DNA of 64,000 nucleotides from Spongiactinospora sp. TRM90649 (GTDB taxonomy: Bacteria; Actinomycetota; Actinomycetes; Streptosporangiales; Streptosporangiaceae), in the NCBI RefSeq assembly GCF_029382225.1, contig NZ_JARLTC010000020.1, positions 62,001 to 126,000 on the forward strand. The letters are read 5' to 3'. Position numbers and translations under genes: made by a program. The notes under the pieces are model-generated. The model saw nothing but the letters and a program-made list of their open reading frames with translations. It was not told the origin of the DNA and did not search any database. This document shows positions 34,387 through 43,057 of this stretch, piece after piece (position 1 is the stretch's first letter; the number at the start of each line of letters is the position of its first letter).

Positions 34387-35042
34387 ACCGGATTCTGATC
34401 GCGGAGGACGAACAGCGCATCGCGTCGTTCCTGGAGAAGGGGCTGCGCGGCAACGGGTTCGCGACGACCGTCGTCGAGGACGGCGTGGCGGCCTGCGAGT
34501 ACGCGTCCAGCGGACGGTTCGACCTGCTCATCCTGGACATCGGGCTGCCGCTGCGCGACGGCTTCACCGTGCTGCGGCGGCTCCGCGAGACCAGGACCCC
34601 GATCCCGGTCATCATCCTCACCGCCCGCGACAGCGTCGCCGACACGGTGGCGGGCCTGTCGGGCGGCGCCGACGACTACATCGCCAAGCCGTTCGCCTTC
34701 GAGGAACTGCTCGCCCGCGTCCGCCTGCGCCTGCGCGGCGACCGCGTCCCGGAGGTGACGGTCCTGCGGGTCGGCGACATGTCCCTCGACCTGCGCGCCC
34801 GCCGCGTCAACGCGGCCGGCCGATCGGTCGACCTCTCCACCCGCGAGTTCGCCCTCGCCGAGGTCTTCTTCCGCCACCCCGACCAGGTCCTCACCCGCGA
34901 GCAGTTGCTCAGCCACGTGTGGGGCTTCGACTTCGACCCGGGCTCCAACGTGGTCGACGTGTACGTCCGCTACCTCCGCCGCAAAATCGGCTCCCACCGC
35001 ATCCAAACCGTCCGAGGCACCGGCTACCGCCTTCGCGCCTAA
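34383..35042 (+). CDS. OmpR-family response regulator
   Basis: 219 aa. The receiver domain has acidic pocket AEDE near the N-terminus, phosphoacceptor Asp52 (LILDIGLP), Thr in ILTARD and Lys in YIAKPFAFEELLARV. The C-terminal winged helix has LSTREFALAEVFF, LLSHVWGFDFDPGSNVVDVYVRYLRRK segment and VRGTGYRL. It is a DNA-binding regulator for the kinase at 32965 and probably binds the TCTCA repeats at 32527-32542. Confidence 0.94.
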   Translation: MNRILIAEDEQRIASFLEKGLRGNGFATTVVEDGVAACEYASSGRFDLLILDIGLPLRDGFTVLRRLRETRTPIPVIILTARDSVADTVAGLSGGADDYIAKPFAFEELLARVRLRLRGDRVPEVTVLRVGDMSLDLRARRVNAAGRSVDLSTREFALAEVFFRHPDQVLTREQLLSHVWGFDFDPGSNVVDVYVRYLRRKIGSHRIQTVRGTGYRLRA

Positions 35043-35621
35043 CCCCCCACACCCCCTCCCCTCCCGTCCGCCGGTATCCGCCCAATGGGCCTCGCTGCGC
35101 TCGGTCTGTGTTTCTGTGTCGGGCTTCGCCCGACGCTGTCGCCACCGGCTGAGTCGGGATTTGAATGGCATTGAATAAGCCATTCGGCGGCGCGTCCCAT
35201 TTCCGCGTGGGGCGTATGGGAGAGCGTCCAAGTAATGGTGGCTGAGGCGGGCGCCGCGATGGGCTCCGTGACCTGTGCGAACAGGCCGTCTTTCGCCGCC
35301 GTGCCTCTGGTGGAGGACACCCCTGCGTATGGAGAAAGGCGGATCTTTCTGTCGGAGATCGGAGTGCGGTGCTGTCCCCCCGAGTGCTGTAAGCGCAGGT
35401 CGGGTGGACTCCGTCAGGCAGAATTCACGCCTCTCCGGAGGGTGAGACCTGGCGTGGGCATGGTGACCTTTGTGAATGCCAAGGGGTTCTGACGCCGGGT
35501 GGGCCGTGCCGGGGCCCGGATGGATGGCAGACCTCTCATACGGCCCTCATGGGCTCCTCACCGCCCGCCCACAGGCTGGGAGGAGCCGCGGGAGGACCGC
35601 GGGATACGACAGGAGCCATAG
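35043..35621. other. 579-base region with hairpin, no convincing gene
   Basis: A terminator-like palindrome lies at 35118-35136. An 85-codon frame at 35235-35492 has no ribosome binding site or coding pattern and is not called. GGAGGAGCC, GGGAGGACC and AGGAGCC strings near 35577-35617 lead into the next gene. The region may contain a decayed gene. Confidence 0.4.
35116..35137. repeat. Palindromic repeat, copy 1 (terminator-like)
   Basis: GTCGGGCTTCGCCCGAC forms a 7-bp stem with a TTC loop. With its flanks, the 22 bases occur again, inverted, at 45655-45676. It follows the response regulator gene and could terminate that transcript. Confidence 0.6.
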
Positions 35622-36413
35622 ATGACCATGGAACTGCGCCGCGCTCTCACGGCGGTTTCCATCACCCTGGGCCTCGGAGCCGTGGGGGCGACCCTGGCCC
35701 AACCTGCGGTGGCGGCGCCGCCACCGGAGTCGCCCGTGACCGCCCAGGTCGATGACACCGAAGCCGTCGCGCCGCCCGATGACGTCACGGTTGAGGAGGA
35801 AGCGTCGCAAGGCGCGGTAGTCCTGCCTCGGGGGGACGAGCGCCTTGCCGTCCCGGCCCTGGACGATGACGACGACGGTGACGACGACGGGGAAGACCCC
35901 GAGGACGGCGAGGACGACGGCGCGCGCACCGGGCGGGTGGCGCTGCGCGGGGACGTCGACGACCGGCGTGGTGACGACACCGACGACCGTGCGGGCGCCG
36001 GCAAGGTGGCGCTGCGCGGAGACGACAACGGCGACGACAAGGGCGACGACAACGGCGACGGCGACGACAACGGTGACGACACCGGCGGCGACGGTGATGA
36101 CGACAACGGCGATGATGGCCGGGTACGTCTTGGTGCCGCCTCGGCGTCCCACTACGACTCCAACGACGACACCTCGGACGCCGCGAGCACCGAGGGTTCC
36201 CGAGACGACGACGCCACGGCGCCCCAGGGCGGCGTGGACACGGGTGCGGGGGGCACGTCGGCGGTGACCGACGCCGGTGCCTCGACCCCCGTCGCAGCCT
36301 CCTCCGAGAGCCTTCCCGGCGGCCTGGTGGCCGGTCTGGCCGGACTCGCCGGGCTTGCCGCCCTGGCGGGCGGCGGCTTGTGGGTGAGGCGCAGGCTCGG
36401 ATCGGAGAGCTGA
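35622..36413 (+). CDS. Asp-rich surface protein with C-terminal membrane anchor
   Basis: 263 aa. The signal peptide ends near VAA-PPP. The mature chain is very acidic, with long Asp/Gly runs (e.g. DDDDDGDDDGEDPEDGEDD) and a repeated unit GRVALRGD, GKVALRGDD, GRVRLGA at about residues 103, 127 and 166. The C-terminus has a glycine/alanine/leucine helix and RRRLGSES tail, a membrane anchor resembling a sortase-type tail without a clear LPxTG (SLPGG precedes it). Likely Ca2+-binding surface protein. A gene starting two bases after its stop may be coupled. Confidence 0.78.
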   Translation: MTMELRRALTAVSITLGLGAVGATLAQPAVAAPPPESPVTAQVDDTEAVAPPDDVTVEEEASQGAVVLPRGDERLAVPALDDDDDGDDDGEDPEDGEDDGARTGRVALRGDVDDRRGDDTDDRAGAGKVALRGDDNGDDKGDDNGDGDDNGDDTGGDGDDDNGDDGRVRLGAASASHYDSNDDTSDAASTEGSRDDDATAPQGGVDTGAGGTSAVTDAGASTPVAASSESLPGGLVAGLAGLAGLAALAGGGLWVRRRLGSES

Positions 36414-36415
36414 CC

Positions 36416-37000
36416 ATGCGCCGGCCGGACGGCGTTCCCGGTCTGCCCGCCGAGCCGTCCGACGATCTGCCCGTTGACGGCCCCGGAGCCCCGCCCTCGC
36501 ATCCACGCGGCCTCCGGCGCGGGCACCGCCCCCAAAACCCGTCCGGCCGGTTCCCCACTTCGCAGGAGCCCCAGGCTCGCCCATACTCGGACACGTCCCC
36601 CTCCCGCCGCTGCCTGCCGGGTGAGTCTCATCACCGGCGAAAGGTGTGGGTCCGGGTGCCCCGGCAGTGGTTGTCCCTGTTCGGGCCGATGGCCGAGCGT
36701 CCCGCTCGTCGTACGGCAAGCCGAAAAGCCGCCGGGGTCACCGTCGCGGCGGCCCTGGTGCTCGGTGCGTGCGCCGCACCCGACACGGTGACCCAAAGGA
36801 CAGCGGTGACCCAAACGGCAGCGGCGACACGCACCTCGCACCCGCTGATCACCCGGCATCCACTGATCAACCCGATGACTCCCGGGGCCGCCACCTCGGG
36901 TACGCCCTGGGCTCCCTCGTCCTTGATTCTCCAAGGCCGCCGACGAGGGGGCCCAGGCGCGTCAACCGCGAAATGCCATCTTTTGCGCGGCGTAGGATAG
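36416..37000 (+). CDS. Putative membrane protein, possibly truncated
   Basis: 194 codons beginning two bases after the previous stop. The N-terminal ~95 residues are Pro/Arg-rich; a helix RKAAGVTVAAALVLGACAAP follows, then Thr/Pro-rich sequence with internal repeats (TQRTAVTQTA; HPLITRHPLIN). An internal ATG at 36689 would give a 103-aa lipoprotein with lipobox LGAC. The layout recalls the first part of an actinobacterial membrane-anchored sortase (class E/F), but no catalytic domain follows, so it may be a remnant. Weak evidence. Confidence 0.35.
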   Translation: MRRPDGVPGLPAEPSDDLPVDGPGAPPSHPRGLRRGHRPQNPSGRFPTSQEPQARPYSDTSPSRRCLPGESHHRRKVWVRVPRQWLSLFGPMAERPARRTASRKAAGVTVAAALVLGACAAPDTVTQRTAVTQTAAATRTSHPLITRHPLINPMTPGAATSGTPWAPSSLILQGRRRGGPGASTAKCHLLRGVG

Positions 37001-37024
37001 GCGAGGCAAAAGGGGTGGAACGCG

Positions 37025-38020
37025 TTGGGGATCTTGGCAGACGAAGAACTCCTGGGACCGCTGCTGCTCGCGCGCAGTGCCATCGACAGGTCGGCGGCGC
37101 TGCGGAACGACGCAAAGTGGCTCGCACGGGCCTGGGACGACCAGGCCACCCGAGTGATGGTGATCGAGCAGGGGAGAACCCTGGTCAGGCGTACCGGTGA
37201 CGACACCGCGATCGTCTACCACGCGCCTACCGAGCTGCCGCAGGGCGAGCGCTACCTCCTGGGCGTCGATTCCGAGGGGATCGCCTACTTCGCCTTCGCC
37301 GGGCCGCTTCCCGGCGTGCCCGTCGCGATGGAGAACCATGCGAACCGGCGCCAGGTCCGGGCCGTACCGCCGGTCAAGGCGGCCGACCTTGAGGAGGGCC
37401 ACACCATCCCGGTGGGGCTGCGCCAGGTGGGCATGCTGCTGGGCGACCGCGACGCCGGCCTGATGGTCTACGCGGTCGCGCTGGAAGCATGGCACGCGAC
37501 CCACGAGTTCTGTCCGCAGTGCGGCGGCCCGACCGAGGTCAGGGCCGGGGGACACATGCGGGTATGTCCCGCCGACGGCAGTCAGCACTTCCCTCGCGTG
37601 GACCCTGCGGTGATCATGCTGGTGCACGACGAGGACGACCGCTGCCTGCTCGCCCGCGGTCCCCAGTGGCCCGAGGGCCGCTTCTCGGTGCTCGCCGGGT
37701 TCGTCGAGCCGGGGGAATCGCTGGAGCACGCCGTGATCCGCGAGGTCGCCGAAGAGGTGGGCGTCACCGTCGAGGGCCCGCGTTACCTGGGCAGCCAGCC
37801 GTGGCCGTTCCCGCGCAGCCTCATGCTCGGCTTCTTCGCGCGGGCCGTCTCCACGGAGATCCGGCCCGACGCGGACGAGATCGTCGAGGCCCGCTGGTAC
37901 AGCCGGGACGAACTCGCCGCCGCTCTGCGCGCGGGAGAGGTACGCCTGCCGCCCGAGGTCTCGATCGCGCGGCGCCTGATCGAGACCTGGTACGGCGAGC
38001 GGCTCACCGGCGACTGGTGA
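37025..38020 (+). CDS. nudC: NAD(+) diphosphatase NudC
   Basis: 331 aa from TTG 37025, supported by GGGGTGGA upstream. A zinc region starts at CPQCGG (163). The Nudix box reads GFVEPGESLEHAVIREVAEEVG (about 226-247), split here by family rule G-x5-E-x7-REVxEExG. The NudC specificity motif SQPWPFP is at about 258. It hydrolyses NADH/NAD+ to NMN and AMP and can remove NAD caps from RNA. It lies in the conserved adnAB-uvrD2 neighbourhood. Confidence 0.94.
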   Translation: MGILADEELLGPLLLARSAIDRSAALRNDAKWLARAWDDQATRVMVIEQGRTLVRRTGDDTAIVYHAPTELPQGERYLLGVDSEGIAYFAFAGPLPGVPVAMENHANRRQVRAVPPVKAADLEEGHTIPVGLRQVGMLLGDRDAGLMVYAVALEAWHATHEFCPQCGGPTEVRAGGHMRVCPADGSQHFPRVDPAVIMLVHDEDDRCLLARGPQWPEGRFSVLAGFVEPGESLEHAVIREVAEEVGVTVEGPRYLGSQPWPFPRSLMLGFFARAVSTEIRPDADEIVEARWYSRDELAAALRAGEVRLPPEVSIARRLIETWYGERLTGDW

Positions 38021-38046
38021 TCAGCCCCCGGTGACGGCCGTCGCGC

Positions 38047-38286
38047 TCAGATGGCCGCCATCCTGGCCTTCACCTGGATGACGGAAGGGTTGGTCATCGC
38101 CGTGCCGTCGGGGAAGACCACGGTCGGCACCGTCATGTTGCCGTTGTTGACGCTCATCACGAGCTCGGCGCCCTTTGTGTCCCGCTCGATGTCGATCTCC
38201 TGGTAGCTGATGCCCTCCCGCGTGAGCTGGCTCTTGAGCCGCTTGCAGGGGCCGCACCAGCTGGTGGTGTAGACCGTCAGCGCCAT
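38047..38286 (-). CDS. mrx1: Mycoredoxin (glutaredoxin-like)
   Basis: 79 aa thioredoxin-fold protein. The active site is SWCGPCKRL, with the cis-Pro region MTVPTVVFPDG. Mycoredoxin-1 of mycobacteria has CGYC; this has CGPC, as in many Streptosporangiales-type homologues by inference. It uses mycothiol to reduce S-mycothiolated proteins. It is convergent with nudC, and the same pair occurs near uvrD2 in mycobacteria. Confidence 0.88.
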   Translation of the reverse strand: MALTVYTTSWCGPCKRLKSQLTREGISYQEIDIERDTKGAELVMSVNNGNMTVPTVVFPDGTAMTNPSVIQVKARMAAI

Positions 38287-38365
38287 GTCCGCGTACTTCC
38301 CTTCGTGTGCGGGTACCTCGGGGGGGTGAAGGTCGGCCGCTCATTGGCAACAAAACGAAGGTCGC

Positions 38366-39328
38366 TCATCTTCCCGGGCGAAGCATGCCCCCGACCCACT
38401 CATACACCCCGGCCGACACGCTGGCCAGGGCGTACAGGGCGGATGAGTGGCCGGTTCCGGGCACAACACGCACCGCCATCGGCACGCCCACCTGCCTGAG
38501 CTGCTCCTTCAGCAGTTCGCTCTGGGCGGGCGGCACGAACTCGTCCTGGGAGTGCACCGCGAGCATCGGCGCGTCGCCCCGGCTGGCGTGCCACGGCACC
38601 TCCATGCTCGCCCAGATCCTCTCGCACTTACCGCTCGGCCCGCAGCCGCCGGCGAGCTTGATCGCGGCGGTCCGCAGCCTGCGCTTGGCCACGTCGGTGC
38701 TGCCCGCGCCGTCGGCGTAGGCGGTCAGGGGGGAGACCACCGGCGAGAGGCCGACGACGCCCTTGAGGCCCGGCATGCCGTCGCCGTAGGTGCCGACGGC
38801 GGCGGCGATGTGACCGCCCGCGGAGAAGCCGACGATGACGTAGTTGGCGGGGTCGAAGCCGAGACGGGCGGCGTGGCGCTTGGCGGTGGCGACGGCGGTG
38901 AGCGCGTCGGTGCGCTGGGCGGGCCAGGCGGCGTCGGAGGAGAGGCGGTAGTTGACGTTGAAGACCGTGTATCCCTGGGCCACGTAACCGCGGGCGATCG
39001 ACGACATCGACCGCTTGTCGCCGCTGGACCACCATCCGCCGTGCAGCAGGAACACGCCGGGACGGGGGGCGGTGCCGGGCAGGCGGGAGACGTCCATCCT
39101 CTGGCGGCGGTGCTTGCCGTACGCGACGGTTCTGCTCACCGCGTCGGTGACCTCGGGGAACTCGGTCGGCGCGGAGGTCGGCGGGTCGGTCGGCGTCTGC
39201 CCCGGCGGGATCGGCACCGGCGGCGGAACCGGGCTCGACGTGGCCGCCGCGGCGGGCGCGAGGACCGGAGTGGCCGGCAGTACGGCTGCGGCCAGAGCGA
39301 GGGCACCCGCGGTCAGCACAGTCCGCAC
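38366..39328 (-). CDS. Secreted alpha/beta-hydrolase (esterase, BD-FAE-like)
   Basis: About 320 aa. GGGGAGG sits directly against ATG 39337 (no spacer) but nine bases from GTG 39328, so GTG is preferred; ATG would add three residues. A signal peptide of about 30 residues and a Pro/Thr-rich linker precede the hydrolase. Motifs: HGGWWSSGDK (oxyanion), VGFSAGGH (Ser nucleophile), HSQDEFVPP (Asp) and GTGHSSALY (His). It is probably an exported ester hydrolase. Confidence 0.87.
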   Translation of the reverse strand: MRTVLTAGALALAAAVLPATPVLAPAAAATSSPVPPPVPIPPGQTPTDPPTSAPTEFPEVTDAVSRTVAYGKHRRQRMDVSRLPGTAPRPGVFLLHGGWWSSGDKRSMSSIARGYVAQGYTVFNVNYRLSSDAAWPAQRTDALTAVATAKRHAARLGFDPANYVIVGFSAGGHIAAAVGTYGDGMPGLKGVVGLSPVVSPLTAYADGAGSTDVAKRRLRTAAIKLAGGCGPSGKCERIWASMEVPWHASRGDAPMLAVHSQDEFVPPAQSELLKEQLRQVGVPMAVRVVPGTGHSSALYALASVSAGVYEWVGGMLRPGR

Positions 39329-39408
39329 GATTCTCATCCTCCCCAAGGAATGGTCGCCAACATTGTGGGGTACACCCACAGGTTTTCGCATCCTGACGCG
39401 ATCAGTGG

Positions 39409-39417
39409 TTATCCACA
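39409..39417. promoter_or_regulatory. Single DnaA-box match upstream of uvrD2
   Basis: TTATCCACA, identical to a strong DnaA box, lies 86 bases before the uvrD2 start. An inverted repeat TGTGGG/CCCACA (39364-39380) is close by. DnaA control of uvrD2 is only a possibility. Confidence 0.35.
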
Positions 39418-39502
39418 GGCGATCTCCGAACCGGAGCGAGCCGGCCGCGATCACTGAAAGGATGGTCGCTGCAGACCTGTTCGACGCGCGTAAGGAGATC
39501 GC

Positions 39503-41590
39503 GTGGAGCCCGATGACGTTCTGGCGGGGCTTGACCCCGAGCAGCGCGCGGTCGCCGAGGCCACGCGTGGTCCGGTGTGCGTCCTGGCGGGCGCCGGCAC
39601 GGGCAAGACGCGCGCGATCACCCATCGCATCGCCTATGCCGTCCACACCGGAGTGGTCGAGCCGTCGGCCGTCCTCGCGGTGACATTCACCACACGCGCG
39701 GCGGGCGAGCTGCGCCAGCGGCTGCGCTCGCTCGGCGTGCCGGGGGTGCAGGCGCGCACCTTCCACGCGGCGGCGCTGCGCCAGCTCGGCTACTTCTGGC
39801 CGAGGGTGATCGGCGGGGAGCTGCCCTCGATCATCGAGTCCAAGGTGCCGGTGCTGAACGCCGCCTACCGCCGAGTCCGCAGAAATCCCGACAAGTCCGA
39901 GCTACGCGACGTCGCCGCCGAGATCGAGTGGGCCAAGGTCACCCAGGTCACGCCCGAAGACTACGCAGACCTGGCGGCGAAGGCCGGCCGCAAGTCGCCG
40001 CTGCCCCCCGAAGAGGTCGCCCGCCTCTACGACGCCTACGAGCAGATCCGCCGCGAGCGCCACCTGATCGACTTCGAGACGATCCTGGAGCTCACCGCCG
40101 CGGTGATGACCGAGCACCGCGAGGTCGCCGCCCAGATCAGGCAGCAGTACCGCTACTTCGTGGTCGACGAGTACCAAGACGTCAACCCCCTGCAGAAGCT
40201 GCTGCTCGACACCTGGCTCGGCGGGCGCGACGACCTGTGCGTGGTCGGCGACCCCAACCAGACGATCTACTCCTTCACCGGGGCGACCCCGCGCTACCTC
40301 ACCGGCTTCGTCGTGGAGCACCCCCAGGCGCCGGTGATCACGCTCATCCGCGACTACCGCTCCACCCCGCAGGTGGTCGGGCTGGCCAACAAGGTGCTGG
40401 CCAAGGCCAGGTCGCCGCACCGGCTGGAGCTGGTGGCCCAGCGTCCGGAGGGTCCCGAGCCGGTCTTCGCCGAGTTCGACGACGAGCCCAGCGAGGCCGA
40501 GGGCGTGGCCAAGGCGGCGCGCAAGCTGATCGACTCGGGGGTGTCCCCCCGCGAGATCGCCGTGCTGTTCCGGATCAACGCCCAGTCGGAGGCGTACGAG
40601 GAGGCGTTCTCCGCGGCGGGAGTGCCGTACCTGCTGCGCGGCGCGGCGCGGTTCTTCGAGCGGCCCGAGGTGCGCGAGGCCATCGTGCTGTTGCGCGGGG
40701 CCGCCAGGTCCGCGACGGCCGACGACCCGCTGGCCCCGACCGTCCACCACATCCTGGGGAGCAAGGGCCTCACCCCGCAGCCGCCCGACGGCGGCAAGGC
40801 GCGGGAGCGGTGGGAGTCGCTCAAGGCGCTGGCCGAGCTGGCGGAGGATCTCGCCGCCAAGGGGGCCGACCTGCCCGCGTTCGTGGCCGAGCTGGAGCGC
40901 CGGGCCAGCGAGCAGCACGCCCCGCCGCTCGAAGGGGTGACCCTCGCCTCCCTGCACTCGGCCAAGGGCCTGGAGTGGGACGCCGTGTTCCTGGTGGGGC
41001 TCGTCGACGGCGTGATGCCGTATCGCGAGGCGGAGTCGCCAGAACAGATCGAGGAGGAGCGCCGGCTGCTCTACGTCGGCGTCACGCGCGCCCGCGCGCA
41101 CCTTCACCTGTCGTGGGCGCTGGCCCGGTCGGCGGGCGGGCGCAAGAGCAGGCGGCCCTCGCGCTTCCTCGACGGCTTGACCGGCCGTCCCTCCGCGCCC
41201 CCGCGCGCGGCCTCCTCCGGGCGCGACCGCCGTTCCATCGCGGCTCCGGTGAGCTGCCGTGTGTGCGGCAGGACCCTGGTGACCGGGGCGGAGCAGAAGC
41301 TCGGCCGGTGCGGCACCTGCCCGTCCGACTACGACGAGGAACTGCTGGAGAGACTGAAGGCGTGGCGCGGCGCCTCGGCCAAGGAGGCGAAGGTCCCCGC
41401 CTACGTGATCTTCACGGACGTGACCCTCCAGGCCATAGCCGAACGGGTTCCCGCCACCGAGGCCGACCTCCTGATGATCCCTGGTATCGGACGAGTCAAA
41501 CTGGATCGGTACGGCGAGGCTGTGCTCTCCATGTGCCGCGCGGCGGGGGAGCCCGCAGATGAGCCTGCGGGAGATCCTGCGGGCGAGTAG
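39503..41590 (+). CDS. uvrD2: UvrD2-type DNA helicase with HRDC domain
   Basis: 695 aa from GTG 39503 with AAGGAGA upstream. SF1A motifs: GAGTGKTRAITHRI (about 30), FTTRAAGELRQR, DEYQDVNPLQ, GDPNQTIYSFTGA, SLHSAKGLEWDAV and YVGVTRARAHL. A four-Cys element (CRVC about 585, CGTC about 604) links to the C-terminal HRDC domain (YVIFTDVTLQAIAERVP, IPGIGRVKLDRYG). This is the mycobacterial UvrD2 architecture, a 3'-5' helicase whose Cys region is needed for unwinding. Confidence 0.94.
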   Translation: MEPDDVLAGLDPEQRAVAEATRGPVCVLAGAGTGKTRAITHRIAYAVHTGVVEPSAVLAVTFTTRAAGELRQRLRSLGVPGVQARTFHAAALRQLGYFWPRVIGGELPSIIESKVPVLNAAYRRVRRNPDKSELRDVAAEIEWAKVTQVTPEDYADLAAKAGRKSPLPPEEVARLYDAYEQIRRERHLIDFETILELTAAVMTEHREVAAQIRQQYRYFVVDEYQDVNPLQKLLLDTWLGGRDDLCVVGDPNQTIYSFTGATPRYLTGFVVEHPQAPVITLIRDYRSTPQVVGLANKVLAKARSPHRLELVAQRPEGPEPVFAEFDDEPSEAEGVAKAARKLIDSGVSPREIAVLFRINAQSEAYEEAFSAAGVPYLLRGAARFFERPEVREAIVLLRGAARSATADDPLAPTVHHILGSKGLTPQPPDGGKARERWESLKALAELAEDLAAKGADLPAFVAELERRASEQHAPPLEGVTLASLHSAKGLEWDAVFLVGLVDGVMPYREAESPEQIEEERRLLYVGVTRARAHLHLSWALARSAGGRKSRRPSRFLDGLTGRPSAPPRAASSGRDRRSIAAPVSCRVCGRTLVTGAEQKLGRCGTCPSDYDEELLERLKAWRGASAKEAKVPAYVIFTDVTLQAIAERVPATEADLLMIPGIGRVKLDRYGEAVLSMCRAAGEPADEPAGDPAGE

Positions 41591-41603
41591 GAGGATCGGC
41601 TAC

Positions 41604-42476
41604 GTGAACGAGGCCCTGAAGGAACTGCTCGACCTGCTCGACCTGGAGCAGATCGAGCTGGACATCTTCCGGGGGCGCAGCCCCAAGGAACGCATCCAGC
41701 GGGTCTTCGGCGGGCAGGTGGCGGCGCAGGCCTTGGTCGCGGCGGGCCGTACGGTGCCGTCCGACCGGCAGGTGCACTCGCTGCACGCCTACTTCATCCG
41801 GCCGGGCGACCCGTCCGTGCCGATCGTCTACAACGTCGATCGCCAGCGCGACGGCCGGTCGTTCACCACCCGCAGGGTCGTCGCCATCCAGCACGGCAGG
41901 CCCATCTTCACGATGTCCGCCTCCTTCCACATCGACGAGCCGGGCGTCTCCCACCAGGCGGCCCCGATGCCCCAGGTGCCCAGGCCCGAGACCCTGCCCA
42001 CCGTCCAGCGGCGGGTGCGCGACCTGCTCGGCGACGAGGCCGAGGCGCGGGTGGCACTGGAGGCCCCGCGTCCGGTCGACGCCCGCTATGTCACCCCGCT
42101 GACCTGGGAGGCCCAGCGCGACCCCGCGCTGGTCGGGTCCGAGAACCAGGTGTGGTTCCGCTACGACGCCGACCTGCCCGACGACCCGCTGCTGCACATC
42201 GTGCTCGCCGCCTACGCCTCCGACTACACCCTCGTCGACACCGTGCTGCTGGCCCACGGGCTGGCCTGGGGCACCTCGCCGATCATGGGAGCCTCGCTGG
42301 ACCACGCGATGTGGTTCCACCGCCCGTTCAGGGCCGACCAATGGCTCCTCTACGCGCAGGAATCACCGTGGTCCGGGTCCGCCCGCGGGCTCGCCCGCGG
42401 ACAGATGTTCACGGAGTCAGGCGATCTCGTGGTATCGGTGGTTCAGGAGTGCATGATCCGCGTGCTCGACACGTAA
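41604..42476 (+). CDS. tesB: Acyl-CoA thioesterase II (TesB)
   Basis: 290 aa. GTG 41604 is chosen because AGGAGG lies nine bases upstream and MNEALKELLDLLDLE aligns with the usual TesB N-terminus; an ATG at 41559 would overlap uvrD2. Double hot-dog fold: FRGRSPKERIQRVFGGQVAAQAL segment, HAYFIRPGDPSVPIVY, RDGRSFTTRRV, and in the second half ASDYTLVDTVLL with catalytic Asp, and ASLDHAMWFHRPF. It hydrolyses acyl-CoA to free fatty acid and CoA. Confidence 0.92.
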   Translation: MNEALKELLDLLDLEQIELDIFRGRSPKERIQRVFGGQVAAQALVAAGRTVPSDRQVHSLHAYFIRPGDPSVPIVYNVDRQRDGRSFTTRRVVAIQHGRPIFTMSASFHIDEPGVSHQAAPMPQVPRPETLPTVQRRVRDLLGDEAEARVALEAPRPVDARYVTPLTWEAQRDPALVGSENQVWFRYDADLPDDPLLHIVLAAYASDYTLVDTVLLAHGLAWGTSPIMGASLDHAMWFHRPFRADQWLLYAQESPWSGSARGLARGQMFTESGDLVVSVVQECMIRVLDT

Positions 42477-42488
42477 AAGTGCAGGTCG

Positions 42489-42526
42489 AAAATATGTTGC
42501 CCGGTCGCGGTGCTGGGGTTTAGGGT
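42489..42526 (+). promoter_or_regulatory. whiB7 promoter with AT-rich activator box
   Basis: TTGCCC (42497-42502) and TAGGGT (42521-42526) are spaced by 18 bases. AAAATAT (42489-42495) lies one base upstream of the -35. WhiB7 activates by bringing its AT-hook to an AT-rich box immediately upstream of the -35 of sigma-A promoters, so this fits positive autoregulation. Confidence 0.65.
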
Positions 42527-42619
42527 CATGGTCAAGCGAGTCGGACGCTCATGTCCGGCCGACTTCATCAGCAAGATCAGCTAGTCGGAAAGTTTCCCCT
42601 GAGCGGAGGTGAGTCCCCG

Positions 42620-42928
42620 GTGATTATCAACACGATGCCGTCGGCGTGGCTCATGTCCGCGTGCCCCGTCAGTGCCGTGCCCACCGGAGCTTTGACCGTG
42701 AGGCTCGCCGATGGCCCGGCCAAACTGCGGCAGGAGAAGTCTGTCCGCGTCATGCCGTCGTACGCGCGCCTTGAGCGTACGGCCGCCCCGACCGCCTACC
42801 TGCCCGGCGTCGAGGGCCTTCCGGTCGCGGTGACCGGCAGAGGGCAGCAGCCGACCGACCACGACTACCACTTCGCCAATGGTGGCCTGCGTGGTTCGCA
42901 TCCCTGGAGAGATCCGGTCAAGACCTGA
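42620..42928 (+). CDS. Candidate upstream ORF in the whiB7 leader
   Basis: 102 codons from GTG 42620, with GGAGG ten bases upstream; an in-frame ATG at 42551 lacks one. Third positions are mostly G/C, suggesting real coding. I recognise no domain. Its TGA lies inside the right arm of hairpin CCGGTCA/TGACCGG (42914-42932), just before the terminator. A shorter frame (42528-42584, 18 codons) is a second candidate but starts one base after the proposed -10. It may act by its translation rather than its product. Confidence 0.45.
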   Translation: MIINTMPSAWLMSACPVSAVPTGALTVRLADGPAKLRQEKSVRVMPSYARLERTAAPTAYLPGVEGLPVAVTGRGQQPTDHDYHFANGGLRGSHPWRDPVKT

Positions 42929-42989
42929 CCGGCAGAAAGCCTCCAGGGCCGCGGATCCGCAGACAGGATCCGCGGCCTTACTTATTTCC
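42914..42989 (+). terminator. Probable whiB7 attenuator (intrinsic terminator in leader)
   Basis: A 7-bp hairpin (CCGGTCA/TGACCGG) is followed by GGCCGCGGATCC (42947-42958) paired with GGATCCGCGGCC (42966-42977), a perfect 12-bp stem, then TTACTTATTT. It ends about 70 bases before whiB7. whiB7 leaders in actinobacteria are known to end prematurely unless ribosomes stall on an upstream ORF. Confidence 0.8.
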
Positions 42990-43057
42990 GCACTCCTGAC
43001 CCCCACCTCAAGAGGTAAACCCAGCAGATCAACTGACAATTCAGAGAGGTGACTCAG

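Noticed and set aside
35235-35492. 85-codon plus-strand frame after the response regulator
   Set aside because: No ribosome binding site, odd amino-acid pattern and no recognisable domain.
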